Shown here one piece after another: positions 52,172-61,859 of a DNA stretch of 64,000 nt. Origin of the DNA: an uncultured Lachnospiraceae bacterium (GTDB lineage Bacteria; Bacillota; Clostridia; Lachnospirales; Lachnospiraceae). Every line of letters begins with the position of its first letter. The first letter of the stretch is position 1. The DNA lies in contig CAJTTI010000017.1 in assembly GCA_910579225.1 (NCBI GenBank), positions 4,150 through 68,149 on the forward strand, given 5' to 3'. Under the pieces are notes generated by a model that was not told the origin of the DNA, ran no database searches, and saw only the letters and a list, made by a program, of their open reading frames with translations. The position numbers were made by a program, and so were the translations under genes.

Positions 52172-53458
52172 ATGAAACCTTATTGCGATTTGAATAAAGA
52201 AGAACTGACAGTATTAGAAGAGAAGCTAAACGAACAATATGAGGAAGCAAAAGCAAAAGGGCTGAAACTTGATATGTCCAGAGGAAAACCGGCAGCTGAG
52301 CAGCTGGATATGACTATGCCGATGATGGACATTTTCAATGGTAACTTTGACATGCGTGATGAGCAGGGGGTAGATGTACGAAATTATGGGAACCTGGAAG
52401 GGATTGTTGGAGCGCGCCGGCTTCTGGGCTCCATGCTGGGAGTAGATCCGGAACATGTAATCGTATTTGGAACGGCAAGTCTCAGTGTTATGTACGATAC
52501 AGTTTCCCGCTCCATGACCCATGGAGTTATGGGCAGCACGCCTTGGTGCAGACTTGAGAAAGTGAAGTTTTTGTGCCCGGCTCCCGGATATGACCGACAT
52601 TTTGCAATTACAGAGCATTTTGGTATTGAGATGATAACTATTCCCATGAAAGAGGATGGACCGGATATGGATCTGGTGGAAGAGTATGTAAAAGATCCGG
52701 CAGTGAAAGGAATCTGGTGCGTGCCGATGTATACGAATCCTCTGGGCATTACGTATTCAAAGGAAGTCTGTGAAAGAATGGCAAAGCTTAGTCCTGCAGC
52801 AGATGACTTCCGTATCTATTGGGACAATGCCTACTGTGTACACCATTTGTATGACGACAGACAGGATACATTACCGGAGATTCTGTCCATGTGTAGGAAG
52901 AATGGAAAAGAAGATATGGTATTGATCTTTGCCTCCACATCCAAGATCAGTTTTGCAGGAGCAGGAATCAGCTGTATCGCTGCGTCTCTTGGAAATCTTG
53001 AGTGGGTGAAAAAATCCATGACAATTCAGATTATCAGTCATGATAAGATCAACCAGCTTCGGCATGTGCTGTATTTCAAAGATATGGATGGAATCAGGGC
53101 TCATATGAGAAAGCATGCAGCGATCATGCGTCCAAAGTTCGAGTTGGTTCTTGATATCATGGAGCGGGAGCTTCATGGACTCGGAATCGGAACGTGGACA
53201 AAACCTTTGGGAGGATATTTTATTTCTTTCAACACCATGGACGGATGTGCGAAAGCAGTGGTGGAGAAGTGCAGGGAAGCCGGAGTGACGCTGACCGGTG
53301 CCGGAGCGACCTATCCGTACAAGCAAGATCCCCATGACAGCAATATTCGTATTGCACCGTCTTATCCAACACTGGAAGAATTGAAGATCACAGGAGAATT
53401 GTTCGTACTGTGTGTGAAGCTTGTCAGTGTGGAGAAGTTGCTGGAAAACATGCAGTAG
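52172..53458 (+). CDS. Aminotransferase, aspartate aminotransferase subgroup Ic
   Basis: The 428-aa PLP enzyme belongs to the subgroup Ic aspartate aminotransferase-like family: LDMSRGKPAAEQLDMTMPMM near the start, YGNLEGIVGARRLLGSMLGV, CPAPGYDRHFAI, WCVPMYTNPLGITYS, YWDNAYCVHHLYDD, and the PLP lysine in FASTSKISFAGAGIS. The C-terminus has PLGGYFISFNTMDG and NIRIAPSYPT. It transfers amino groups between aspartate-like amino acids and 2-oxoglutarate; the exact substrate is uncertain. ACAGGAGGACGAGAAA precedes the ATG. Confidence 0.9.
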   Translation: MKPYCDLNKEELTVLEEKLNEQYEEAKAKGLKLDMSRGKPAAEQLDMTMPMMDIFNGNFDMRDEQGVDVRNYGNLEGIVGARRLLGSMLGVDPEHVIVFGTASLSVMYDTVSRSMTHGVMGSTPWCRLEKVKFLCPAPGYDRHFAITEHFGIEMITIPMKEDGPDMDLVEEYVKDPAVKGIWCVPMYTNPLGITYSKEVCERMAKLSPAADDFRIYWDNAYCVHHLYDDRQDTLPEILSMCRKNGKEDMVLIFASTSKISFAGAGISCIAASLGNLEWVKKSMTIQIISHDKINQLRHVLYFKDMDGIRAHMRKHAAIMRPKFELVLDIMERELHGLGIGTWTKPLGGYFISFNTMDGCAKAVVEKCREAGVTLTGAGATYPYKQDPHDSNIRIAPSYPTLEELKITGELFVLCVKLVSVEKLLENMQ

Positions 53459-53478
53459 ACAGAAAATGGGCCGTATAA

Positions 53479-53509
53479 AAGGGACAGAGTTATGAGCACT
53501 CTGTCCCTT
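53479..53509. terminator. Terminator between convergent aminotransferase and chemoreceptor genes
   Basis: AAGGGACAGAGT (53479-53490) pairs perfectly with ACTCTGTCCCTT (53498-53509), loop of 7. The T-run is better on the minus strand (TTTTATAC), favouring the chemoreceptor side. Confidence 0.8.
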
Positions 53510-53516
53510 ATGCGTT

Positions 53517-55546
53517 CTACCCGATGCGGAACTGGCCAATCAGACGGTTTAGTGTCCTTGCCTGACTGGATAATTCATTGGAGACGGCTGCACTTTCTTC
53601 CGCAGCAGCAGAATTTGCCTGTGTCACTTTGGAGACTTCTCTGATACTGCTTTCTACAGATACAATCATTTCTGACTGTTGAATGCTGGCAAGTGAGATT
53701 TCATCCATTAGTGTTTTAATTGACTGAATACATTCACTAATTACCTGCATGGCCGAAATAGCAAGGTTTGTGGATTCTGTTCCTGTTTTTATATCATGAA
53801 CAGAACGACCAATCAGAGTGCCGGTGTCTTTTGCAGCCTCAGCCGACTTGGCGGCAAGATTCTTAACTTCATCAGATACAACGGCAAACCCCTTTCCGGC
53901 AGCACCGGCCCGGGCCGCCTCCACTGCAGCGTTCAGGGCGAGGAGATTCGTCTGGAAAGCGATATCTTCAATGGTTTTTATGATACTGCTGATCTGATCA
54001 GAGGATTGTTCAATGCTTTTGGTGGCGGTATTCAGCTGTTCCATTCGGGCATCTGCTTCTGCAGCGTACCCGGTAGCCCGGGTAACCAGGTCGCTGGCAT
54101 TGCCACAACGGACGGAACTGTTCTGAAGCTGTACAGTAATATTCGAAACATTGGATACAAGCTGGTTGATAGAAGCCTGTTGCTGCATGGTCCCCTGAGA
54201 TAAAGCCTGAGCGCCGGAGGATACCTGGTTAGCGCTGCTGTCCACCTGATTTGCAACCTGTGTGATATCGCGCATGACGTTGGTAAGCTGAGTGCGGATG
54301 CTCCTCAGGCTTTCGGACAGAACCTTGAAGTCGCCAATATAATAGGATGCATTTTTCTCCACATCCACAGCAATGTTACCCTCTGCCATCTCACCGAGAA
54401 TTCGTCCAATGTCATCAATGGTCTTTCGGAGACAGTTGCAGACATGATGAATTGTCTGCGCAATCAGGCCAATTTCGTCTGTTCTGTCGCAAAATGCAGT
54501 TAATTCCTGGTCAACAGAAAGTTCCAGATTCCCAAGGCGCCGGATGGCACGTTCCATGACCATAAGTTCCCTGCCTTCCCGGTACAGGATGAGCAACGTA
54601 ACAAGTGCAATGGTGGCTGCCACAACCGCGCACAGTATCCCTACAGTGATGCGTACGGTAGATACTTCCTGATAAACTTCTGCCGCGTTGTCGCGGACCA
54701 TAAAGATCCAGTCTCTGTCTTTCAGATACTTGTAAACCACCAGCTGATTTACGCCATTTTCATCCCGATAGGAATAGGTGCCGGCCTTTGTGTCCCCATT
54801 CTCTTTGATCCGCCGGATGATTTCCTGATAACCGATGTCAGCGGTTTCGGTATTCAGAAGAGATTCATCCGGATGATACAGGTATGTACCGGTGCTGGCG
54901 TTCAGGAATACATATTCACTGTTAGGCAGACCTTCAATATTCAGGTCCAGCAGCACATCCATCAACCGGTTGGCATAGACGCCGGCGCCCACATATCCAA
55001 TGCAGTCCTGGCCTTCAAAAAGCGGATAGTACATGGAAATAATCATACTTCCGGTCCCAGGCGATTTCATGATTCCCAGATTGGTCAGTTTTGGCTCAGC
55101 CAATATTGTATTATGGAATTCATCCAGAGATTCACCAGTTCGGGTGGTGATGCCGATGGCGCCCTGCGAAGTGTGTGTCAAGACATAAGTAGAAGGGGTG
55201 CTGATATACAATCCTTCGAAGATACCTTTGACAGAAGCAAAATCTTCTGTATATTGCTGTCCCTGCTGCAGAAGGGCGGTATCCTCCGGGTTTTCAAGAA
55301 GGTCGTGTACTTCTTTTCCTATAAAGCAAAAGCAGTCATATATTCTTCCGCAGAGGCAACATAGTCGTTGATGATAGAAGCTCTGGACTCTACTGCGTCG
55401 ATCATTTGGTTGGTGATGTTATTTTTTACCATAGAAGAGACGCGGCTGGAAACGATGAACCAGAGGAGCAGCATACCTGCAAAAGTGATGACAGTAGTAA
55501 TGATGCTGATGCGCATGGCAAGTTTTTGATTGGCCAGAAATTTCAT
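53517..55546 (-). pseudogene. Methyl-accepting chemotaxis protein interrupted by a -1 frameshift
   Basis: The receptor starts at 55546 (MKFLANQKLAMRISIITTVITF, GGAGG upstream) with TM1 and the start of an extracellular sensor. The frame ends with YMTAFAL at 55319. One base shifted, the protein goes on as [20 protein letters not shown] and then through the Cache-like sensor ([23 protein letters not shown]), TM2, HAMP and the MCP signalling domain, with the hairpin tip [22 protein letters not shown] intact. A single-base loss in a T-rich spot (TTTGCTTTA) explains the break. The 3' part is otherwise intact for 564 codons, so the lesion is recent, a sequencing error, or a switchable site. It would be a ligand-sensing chemoreceptor of about 675 aa. 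Confidence 0.88.
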
Positions 55547-55635
55547 AAAGATTCGCCTCCAAAAAAATTTCAAATCGGAGTTGTCCTCCTTTATCTTATG
55601 AATAATTTTAACATGTTTTGCTGTCAGTTTCAAGA

Positions 55636-56943
55636 TCAGGTGTTTTTTCCTGCCATATAATTGATAAACTGTTGTGCGGTTCTTCCGGAGATTCCGCCGT
55701 GGCTTAACTCCCATTTATTCGCTTCTGCACATAACTCCTCATCAGAGCAGGTGATGGCAGGATAACGTTTTCGAAGTTCTTTTACAATGGTGTAATACTC
55801 TTTCGGAGAGGGCTTTCCATAGTAAATGGTTATGCCGAACCGTGCCACCAGGGACAGCTTTTCTTGCATGGTATCAGAACGGTGCATGCCGTTATCCATC
55901 TCCATATCGTCCCTGTCGTTCCAGGTCTCTTTGATCAGGTGTCTTCGGTTGGAAGTGGCGTAGATCAGCACATTGTCCGGTTTTGTCTCCATGCCTCCTT
56001 CGATGACTGCTTTCAGATATTTGTATTCAATCTCAAATTCTTCAAAGGACAAATCGTCCATGTAAATAATAAAACGGTAATTTCGATTCTTTATTTGGGC
56101 GATGATGCCGGACAGCTCCTGGAATTGGTGCTTGTAGATTTCGATCATTCGAAGCCCCTGATCATAGTATTCATTTAACAACGCTTTGATACTGGTGGAC
56201 TTCCCTGTGCCGGCGTCTCCGCAGAGGAGGACATTGTTGCAGGGCAGGCCTTTAATAAACGCTTCTGTGTTGTCAATCAGTTTTTTCTTTTGAAGTTCGT
56301 AACCGATCAAGTCATTCAGCATAACCCGTTCCGTATTGTTAATGGGCAGAAATTCTACTCCTTCTTCAAAATGGCGGATGCGGAATGCCCGGTTCAGCCC
56401 AAACATACCCACCCCGTAGGCAGCGTAAAAATCTGTAATGATCCGGAAGATTTCTTCTTCGTTTTCTGCATGCTCCAGTTTTTCGCTGATCATCTGCACT
56501 TTTTCACTGACATTTTTATTGTACATGCGTTCTTTTTTCTGGATGGAATGATAGTGGCAGATGGTAGAAAAGCAGTCGATGCCAAGGGACTTTTCAATGG
56601 GAGTAAAGTCGAAGTCAAACAGTTTTTTGAAAATGGAAAAATCCCCTTTGGCGAAATGATTGACTGTTCCGTTATTGGCGCCCACTTTTTCACTGGTCAT
56701 GCTGAAGGAATTTTCATTGGTCAGCAGGACAAAAGTCAGATAGTTGTGCCACAGATTGTGATCGAAACCGTATTGGGTGGACAGATCCAGCAGAGCTTTC
56801 ATCTGTTCATAAATTCGCGTGGTCAGTTCTGCAGGTGTTTTGGATCCCTGATCAAAATCTTCAAAAATTCGGGAGAGCTTTAACAGAATGCTGTCTTCTC
56901 CAAGATCCCGGTATAAAATCAGCCTTGCGATATGTCTGTACAT
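55636..56943 (-). CDS. DUF815-type AAA ATPase
   Basis: The 435-aa protein has a DUF815 AAA domain: Walker A LLCGDAGTGKSTSIKAL (about residues 243-259), Walker B FIIYMDDLSFEEFEIEYK, sensor LIYATSNRRHLIKE, and SLVARFGITIYYGKPS. The N-terminal 190 residues are helical and of unknown role. Family members are widespread in Clostridia and proteobacteria; their biological function is not defined. AAAGGAAAAACAT precedes the ATG. It may form a transcript with the uppP gene 75 bp upstream. Confidence 0.9.
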   Translation of the reverse strand: MYRHIARLILYRDLGEDSILLKLSRIFEDFDQGSKTPAELTTRIYEQMKALLDLSTQYGFDHNLWHNYLTFVLLTNENSFSMTSEKVGANNGTVNHFAKGDFSIFKKLFDFDFTPIEKSLGIDCFSTICHYHSIQKKERMYNKNVSEKVQMISEKLEHAENEEEIFRIITDFYAAYGVGMFGLNRAFRIRHFEEGVEFLPINNTERVMLNDLIGYELQKKKLIDNTEAFIKGLPCNNVLLCGDAGTGKSTSIKALLNEYYDQGLRMIEIYKHQFQELSGIIAQIKNRNYRFIIYMDDLSFEEFEIEYKYLKAVIEGGMETKPDNVLIYATSNRRHLIKETWNDRDDMEMDNGMHRSDTMQEKLSLVARFGITIYYGKPSPKEYYTIVKELRKRYPAITCSDEELCAEANKWELSHGGISGRTAQQFINYMAGKNT

Positions 56944-57017
56944 ATGTTTTTCCTTTCTTATGTAAAAAAGTCTTCCGAACGGAAAGGCTTTGGAATGTTG
57001 GGGGCACAGATGCTGTG

Positions 57018-57836
57018 TTATTTCATAAATATAAAATATAAAAGTACCAAAATTCCAAGCAGGATCCGGTAATAACCAAATGGTTTAAAATCATTGTTCT
57101 TAATATATCCCATCAGGAACTTGATGGCGACAATAGAGACCAGGAAGGCAACGGCCATGCCTACCACAAGGAGAGAGAGTTCTGCTACTGTGAAGTTGAA
57201 ACCGAACTTGACGATTTTCAGCAGACTGGCGCCAAACATGACCGGAATTCCCAAGAAGAAACTGAATTCTGCGGCTACTTCCCTGGATGCGCCCAAAAGG
57301 ATGGCTCCAAGAATCGTTGCACCGGATCTGGAAGTTCCGGGGATCAAAGACAGAACCTGGAAAATGCCGATGCCGATGGCAAGAGACCAGGTAATATCGC
57401 CAAGAGATCTGACACGGGGGCGTTTCCGGCGGTTAAAGTTTTCCACAAGGATAAAAAGCACACCGTAGATGATCAATGTAACGGCAACTGTGCGGTAATT
57501 ATAGAACATCTTATCCAGCATGTCGTCGAAAGGAATACCGATGGCGGCAGCAGGCAGGACTGCTGCCAGGACCCGAAACCACAGGGACCAGGTATCTTTT
57601 CGTATCCAGCCGTCTTTTGGAGAACAGAATGGCCAGAGCTTTGGAAAATACAGGACCACAACTGCCAGAATGGCGCCGAGCTGTATGACGACCCGGAACA
57701 TCTCCATAAAATCGGCGGAGACGTTCAGATGGATAAATTCTTCCACAAGAATCATATGTCCGGTACTGGAGATGGGAAGCCATTCGGTGATTCCTTCTAC
57801 AATACCAAGAATAATAACTTTTAAAACTTCCAACAT
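57018..57836 (-). CDS. uppP: Undecaprenyl-diphosphatase
   Basis: UppP (BacA) recycles undecaprenyl diphosphate to the monophosphate lipid carrier for cell-wall and polysaccharide synthesis, and confers some bacitracin tolerance. The signature motifs are [17 protein letters not shown] (residues 12-28) and [16 protein letters not shown]; the rest is a polytopic membrane protein of 272 aa, normal for the family. TAAGGAG precedes the ATG. Confidence 0.96.
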   Translation of the reverse strand: MLEVLKVIILGIVEGITEWLPISSTGHMILVEEFIHLNVSADFMEMFRVVIQLGAILAVVVLYFPKLWPFCSPKDGWIRKDTWSLWFRVLAAVLPAAAIGIPFDDMLDKMFYNYRTVAVTLIIYGVLFILVENFNRRKRPRVRSLGDITWSLAIGIGIFQVLSLIPGTSRSGATILGAILLGASREVAAEFSFFLGIPVMFGASLLKIVKFGFNFTVAELSLLVVGMAVAFLVSIVAIKFLMGYIKNNDFKPFGYYRILLGILVLLYFIFMK

Positions 57837-57970
57837 GGCGAATACTCCTTACTAAAAAGATTATGTTTTATTTTACTCAGATCATGGTGAAAAGTCAATG
57901 TGTGTATATCATATGCGTTATTCTGTAATGATATAGGATGAAAAGTGTTCTCCCTTTTCATAATAATGTA

Positions 57971-57999
57971 TTAACAAAATCGACAAAATATGCTATGAT
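57971..57999 (+). promoter_or_regulatory. Promoter of galK
   Basis: TTAACA (57971-57976), 17-bp spacer, TATGAT (57994-57999), 47 bp upstream of the ATG. Confidence 0.6.
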
Positions 58000-58045
58000 G
58001 ATTCAAAATCAAATTGTTTCGGAAATTTCTGTGAGGGAGAGAATT

Positions 58046-59212
58046 ATGAAACAGCAGTTAGTGGATCAATTTCTGGAAATTTACGGGGAAGGAGACCAGG
58101 TAAATGTCTATTTTGCGCCGGGGAGGGTGAATCTGATCGGTGAACATACAGATTATAATGGAGGTCATGTTTTTCCCTGCGCGCTTACAGTAGGCACTTA
58201 TGCGGCTGCAAGGAGAAGAAGTGATGATCAGATCTGGCTTTATTCTCTGAATTATCCGGAGGGAGGCATGGTAAAGACTTCTCTTGGGGATCTTGCATAT
58301 CGCCAGAGAGACGGCTGGGGCAATTATCCCAAGGGTGTGATACAGACATTTGTCAGTAAAAACTGCCGGATTTCCTGCGGGCTGGAGATTCTGTATTATG
58401 GCGATATTCCGAAAGGACTTGGCATTGGTTCTTCGGCCTCCATTGAGGTGGTAACGGGACTGATTCTGAGAGAACTGATGGGACTTACGGATATCAGTAT
58501 GGTGGACATTGCTCTGTTCAGTCAGCTGGCAGAGAATGAGTATATGGGAATGGGTAGCGGTATCATGGATCCATTCACGATTGCTATGGGCAAAAAAGAC
58601 CATGCGATTTTCCTGGATACAAGTGACCTTTCCTACATGTATGCGCCTTTGGCTCTTTCGCACGAGAAAATAATTATAACAAACAGCGGAAAGGCCCGTG
58701 TGTCGGTAGACGAGCGGTATCATGAACGAAGGGTTCAGTGCAGACAGGCGCTGGAAGAGCTCCAAAGAGTGATTGCAATCCGGGATCTGGGAGAGTTGAC
58801 GGCAGAAGTTTTTGAGCAGGTACAGGAGATGATCGGAAGTCCGGTACGGTTACAAAGGGCACGCCATGCAGTGACAGAAAATCAGAGAACGATTCAGGCG
58901 GTGGCGGCACTGAAGCGGGGAGACATCTTTGAGTTCGGACAGTTGATGAACGCTTCGCATCTGTCATTGAAAGAGGACTATGAGGTATCCTGTGAAGAAC
59001 TGGATATTCTGGTGGAAGAGGCATGGGATATTGATGGTGTTGTAGGATCCCGTATGATGGGGGCTGGTTTTGGGGGATGCACAGTCAGCATCGTTGAGAA
59101 CAGTGCCGTTAATGAGTTTATCCGAAAAGTCGGACAGAATTACAAAGAGCGAACGGGACTTGATGCAGAATTTTATGTGGTAGAAACAGGTAATGGGGCT
59201 GCGGTTTTGTAA
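58046..59212 (+). CDS. galK: Galactokinase
   Basis: GalK phosphorylates galactose at C1 for the Leloir pathway. GHMP-kinase motifs are present: APGRVNLIGEHTDYNGG, GDIPKGLGIGSSASIEV and MMGAGFGGCTV. The ATG at 58046 has GAGGGAGA upstream and the protein is 388 aa, standard; earlier in-frame methionines overlap the promoter. galT and galE are not in the window. A short terminator overlaps its stop codon. Confidence 0.96.
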   Translation: MKQQLVDQFLEIYGEGDQVNVYFAPGRVNLIGEHTDYNGGHVFPCALTVGTYAAARRRSDDQIWLYSLNYPEGGMVKTSLGDLAYRQRDGWGNYPKGVIQTFVSKNCRISCGLEILYYGDIPKGLGIGSSASIEVVTGLILRELMGLTDISMVDIALFSQLAENEYMGMGSGIMDPFTIAMGKKDHAIFLDTSDLSYMYAPLALSHEKIIITNSGKARVSVDERYHERRVQCRQALEELQRVIAIRDLGELTAEVFEQVQEMIGSPVRLQRARHAVTENQRTIQAVAALKRGDIFEFGQLMNASHLSLKEDYEVSCEELDILVEEAWDIDGVVGSRMMGAGFGGCTVSIVENSAVNEFIRKVGQNYKERTGLDAEFYVVETGNGAAVL

Positions 59213-59223
59213 GCCCTTTTTTG
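59196..59223 (+). terminator. Terminator overlapping the galK stop codon
   Basis: GGGCT (59196-59200) pairs with AGCCC (59212-59216), followed by seven T. The stem is short but well placed at the gene end. Confidence 0.5.
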
Positions 59224-59280
59224 CTGCTGGCAGACCAGAAGCGGTGAACGGACAGATGGCAGCAGAATCTAGGCGAAATT

Positions 59281-59296
59281 CTTAAGAAATCTTAAT
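59281..59296 (+). promoter_or_regulatory. Direct repeat upstream of the two-component genes
   Basis: CTTAAG (59281-59286) and CTTAAT (59291-59296) are repeated with a 10-bp period, the usual spacing for tandem OmpR/PhoB-type binding. It may be an autoregulatory site for the downstream response regulator. Confidence 0.35.
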
Positions 59297-59430
59297 TGTG
59301 AGCCGGGGGACTCGTAAGAATGGGCAGTGCATGATACACTTATGAGTACAAATTGTGATATGCTGGTGTGACTGCAGAGGATAGCGGGTGATTGTTTGCA
59401 GATTAGATATAGAAGAGGACGGGTGACAAG

Positions 59431-60117
59431 ATGCAGGAAAAGCAGAGAATACTTGTGGCGGATGATGAGCCGGAGATCAGGGAAGTTCTTCGGATGATGC
59501 TGGGAAGTGAAGGATATGAGATATTGGAAGCAGTGAATGCGGAAGAGGCGGTAGAACAGGCAGAAGGAGTGGATCTGGTTATTTTGGATGTGATGATGCC
59601 CGGGGAGTCAGGGCTCAAAGCATGCACGAGAATTCGTGAGAAAACGAACGTGCCGATTCTGTTTCTGACGGCCAAGTCAGGAGAACATGATAAGGTGATT
59701 GGATTCTCAGCCGGAGGGGATGATTACCTGGTAAAACCCTTTTCTTATATGGAACTTTTATCCAGAGTAAAGGCGCTGATCAGAAGGTACAGGGTCTATC
59801 AGAAGTCGGAGCAGAAAGACGACAAAATAGTCTTTTACCGGGATATCATAATTGATCAGGAACTTCAGACTGTGCAGATGAATGGACAGGATATCCCGCT
59901 GACAGAGATGGAGTATCAGATCCTGTTGCTTTTGATCTCGAATCCCAGAAAGGTTTTTTCTGTGAAAGAGATTTATGAGACCATTTGGAAAGAGATGTTT
60001 TTTCCAAATTCTGGTAATACGGTGATGGTACATATCCGGAATATTCGGCGTAAGCTGGAGAAGAATGGAGAATCTTATATTCAGAATATCTGGGGAAGAG
60101 GCTATTGTGTTAATTAG
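59431..60117 (+). CDS. OmpR-family response regulator (VanR-like)
   Basis: The 228-aa protein has a receiver domain (ILVADDEPEIREVLRMML with the acidic pair, VDLVILDVMMPGESG with the phospho-aspartate, FLTAKSG, and the YLVKPFSYMELL lysine) and an OmpR-type winged helix (PLTEMEYQILLLLISNP, KVFSVKEIYETIWK, VMVHIRNIRRKLE, IWGRGYCVN). The layout and the coupled kinase resemble VanRS-type systems. Target genes cannot be read from the neighbourhood. The ATG has GGACGGGTGACAAG upstream. Its stop overlaps the kinase start by 11 bp. Confidence 0.94.
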   Translation: MQEKQRILVADDEPEIREVLRMMLGSEGYEILEAVNAEEAVEQAEGVDLVILDVMMPGESGLKACTRIREKTNVPILFLTAKSGEHDKVIGFSAGGDDYLVKPFSYMELLSRVKALIRRYRVYQKSEQKDDKIVFYRDIIIDQELQTVQMNGQDIPLTEMEYQILLLLISNPRKVFSVKEIYETIWKEMFFPNSGNTVMVHIRNIRRKLEKNGESYIQNIWGRGYCVN

Positions 60118-61429
60118 TAAAAAAAGAAGACGCAGGCTTACGCTGGAACTGCTCCTGATGACTCTGATATCGCTGATTGCTGGAGTGCTGACGGCTCAGG
60201 TGGTGGAGGACATGGGGCTTCAGTTTATGTTCGAGAAGCTGAAAAGTGAAGATTACTATGAGAATCAGACTCAGGACTGTCTGAAACGGCTTCAGGCCTT
60301 TATTGAAGAAAATCAGGTGACGGAGGAGAATATTGAGCTTCTGGCCTCTTGGGCCCAGAAAGAGAGCAATGTTTATGTGGTATTCTATCAGGATGTAGAT
60401 GCTCTGTTCAGTTCAGATACAATTCCGGTGGGGGAAGATGCGGAGATTGCGTTGAATGGAAGTGGACTTCCTTATTATGATGTGGCTCTGGCAGACGGAA
60501 CATCCATCAAGGCCGAATTGGAGTGCTATATGGACGCACAGATGTTTTATGTGGTGGATATCGCAGGATATACCATAGGCGGAATCGTGTTTGTGATTTT
60601 GCTGTTCGCACTGATTCACCAGAAAATTCGCTATATCAATCGTTTGGACCAGGAGTTAAAGATTCTTGGCAGCGGTAATCTGGAATATCCTATGACGATT
60701 CAGGGGAATGACGAGATCACCGGACTGGCAGAAGGAATTGAGAGGTTGAAGAACGGGATTCTGGAGCAGCAGTTAATGAAAGACGAGGCGGAAAAAGCGA
60801 ATATGGAGCTGGTGACGGCTATGTCCCACGATCTGCGCACCCCGTTGACTTCCCTGATCGGATATCTGGAACTTCTGACTATGGAACGATATACGGATGA
60901 GGATCAGATGCACAGCTACCTGAATCATTGCCGGGAAAAGGCCTTTCAGCTGAAACGAATGTCGGACCGTCTGTTTGAATATTTTCTGGTGTATGGAAAG
61001 CGGGAGCGGCAGTATCAGTTTCAGGAGCTTTCCTGTGAGAGTCTTTTGGAGGACCTTTGCAATAGTCAGTTCTTCGACTGGCAGGAGCAGGGCGGAAGTC
61101 TTTCCTGCAGCGTGGGGGAGCTCGCAGGCACGGTTCAGGTGGACAGCGAATATCTGCAGCGAGTGATTGATAATGTTTTATCGAACTTGAAAAAATACGG
61201 AGATGTGGCGTATCCGCTGGAAATCCTGGCGGAGGAGAGAGACCGTTTGCTCTGCATTCAGATCCGGAACTATGTGAAAAAGCAGGATAATGTAAAAGAA
61301 AGCACCCAGATCGGGCTTCGGACCTGTAGAAAGATCATGGAAGAGCATCAGGGCGCTTTCGGATGGTATCGGGAGGGAGACTGCTTCGCGGTGGAGCTGC
61401 GGCTTCCAATGATGCGGCAGGGAACTTAA
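60107..61429 (+). CDS. Sensor histidine kinase (VanS-like)
   Basis: The 440-aa kinase has TM1 (about residues 10-32), a small extracytoplasmic domain of about 120 residues, TM2 (about 152-172, YTIGGIVFVILLFALI), a HAMP segment, and the dimerisation helix with the phospho-histidine in AMSHDLRTPLTSLIGYLELL. In the ATPase domain the N-box-like DNVLSNLKKYGD is present. The G1 box is reduced to IQIRNYVKK without the usual D-x-G-x-G, and the lid reads STQIGLRTCRKIMEEHQG. Such reduced boxes are common in VanS-like kinases. GTG at 60107 with GGGGAAGAGG upstream is chosen; it overlaps the response regulator by 11 bp, so the two are translationally coupled. Confidence 0.88.
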   Translation: MLISKKRRRRLTLELLLMTLISLIAGVLTAQVVEDMGLQFMFEKLKSEDYYENQTQDCLKRLQAFIEENQVTEENIELLASWAQKESNVYVVFYQDVDALFSSDTIPVGEDAEIALNGSGLPYYDVALADGTSIKAELECYMDAQMFYVVDIAGYTIGGIVFVILLFALIHQKIRYINRLDQELKILGSGNLEYPMTIQGNDEITGLAEGIERLKNGILEQQLMKDEAEKANMELVTAMSHDLRTPLTSLIGYLELLTMERYTDEDQMHSYLNHCREKAFQLKRMSDRLFEYFLVYGKRERQYQFQELSCESLLEDLCNSQFFDWQEQGGSLSCSVGELAGTVQVDSEYLQRVIDNVLSNLKKYGDVAYPLEILAEERDRLLCIQIRNYVKKQDNVKESTQIGLRTCRKIMEEHQGAFGWYREGDCFAVELRLPMMRQGT

Positions 61430-61859
61430 GATCTGCAGATCTCCATTTCATAAAATATTCGGTTTCATTGGTGCAGTCTTCTTCCGCCTGAGAGTGGATT
61501 CGGAATCCCTCCCGCAGGTAGAAGGAGACTGCACGCTCATTTTTCTGGTAGACATTTAAAGTAAGATTCTGCCGGAGTGATTTTGCATGATCCAGGAGCT
61601 GCTTTCCGATTCCCTTTGACCGGGCGTTTTCTTCTACAAAGATTCCGGCAATATAGTCTCCCGCCATGCCGATAAAGCCGTAAAGAGAGGCCGGAGGCTC
61701 TTCGTATACATACAGTTCTGCGTCAGGCAACAACTTTTTCACATGTTCAAAATGATTTTTCCAATAGTCTGCCGGTATAAAGTTGTGGGCTTTAAGATTA
61801 GCATTGAGCCAGATCTGCATGACTGCTGTTAAGTCTGCGGGCTGGAAGGTTCGTATCAT
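61335..61859 (-). CDS. GNAT-family N-acetyltransferase
   Basis: The 174-aa protein has the GNAT fold: MIRTFQPADLTAVMQIWLNANL at the start, GFIGMAGDYIAGIFVEENARSKGIGKQLLDHAK with the Q/R-x-x-G-x-G/A acetyl-CoA loop (ARSKGIGKQLL), and NVYQKNERAVSFYLREGF. Homologues of this kind (YjaB-like) end about at EYFMKW; here about 35 further residues follow, encoded opposite the 3' end of the kinase gene, a 95-bp convergent overlap. ATG at 61859 with GGAGA upstream. Substrate unknown. Confidence 0.85.
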   Translation of the reverse strand: MIRTFQPADLTAVMQIWLNANLKAHNFIPADYWKNHFEHVKKLLPDAELYVYEEPPASLYGFIGMAGDYIAGIFVEENARSKGIGKQLLDHAKSLRQNLTLNVYQKNERAVSFYLREGFRIHSQAEEDCTNETEYFMKWRSADLKFPAASLEAAAPPRSSLPPDTIRKRPDALP

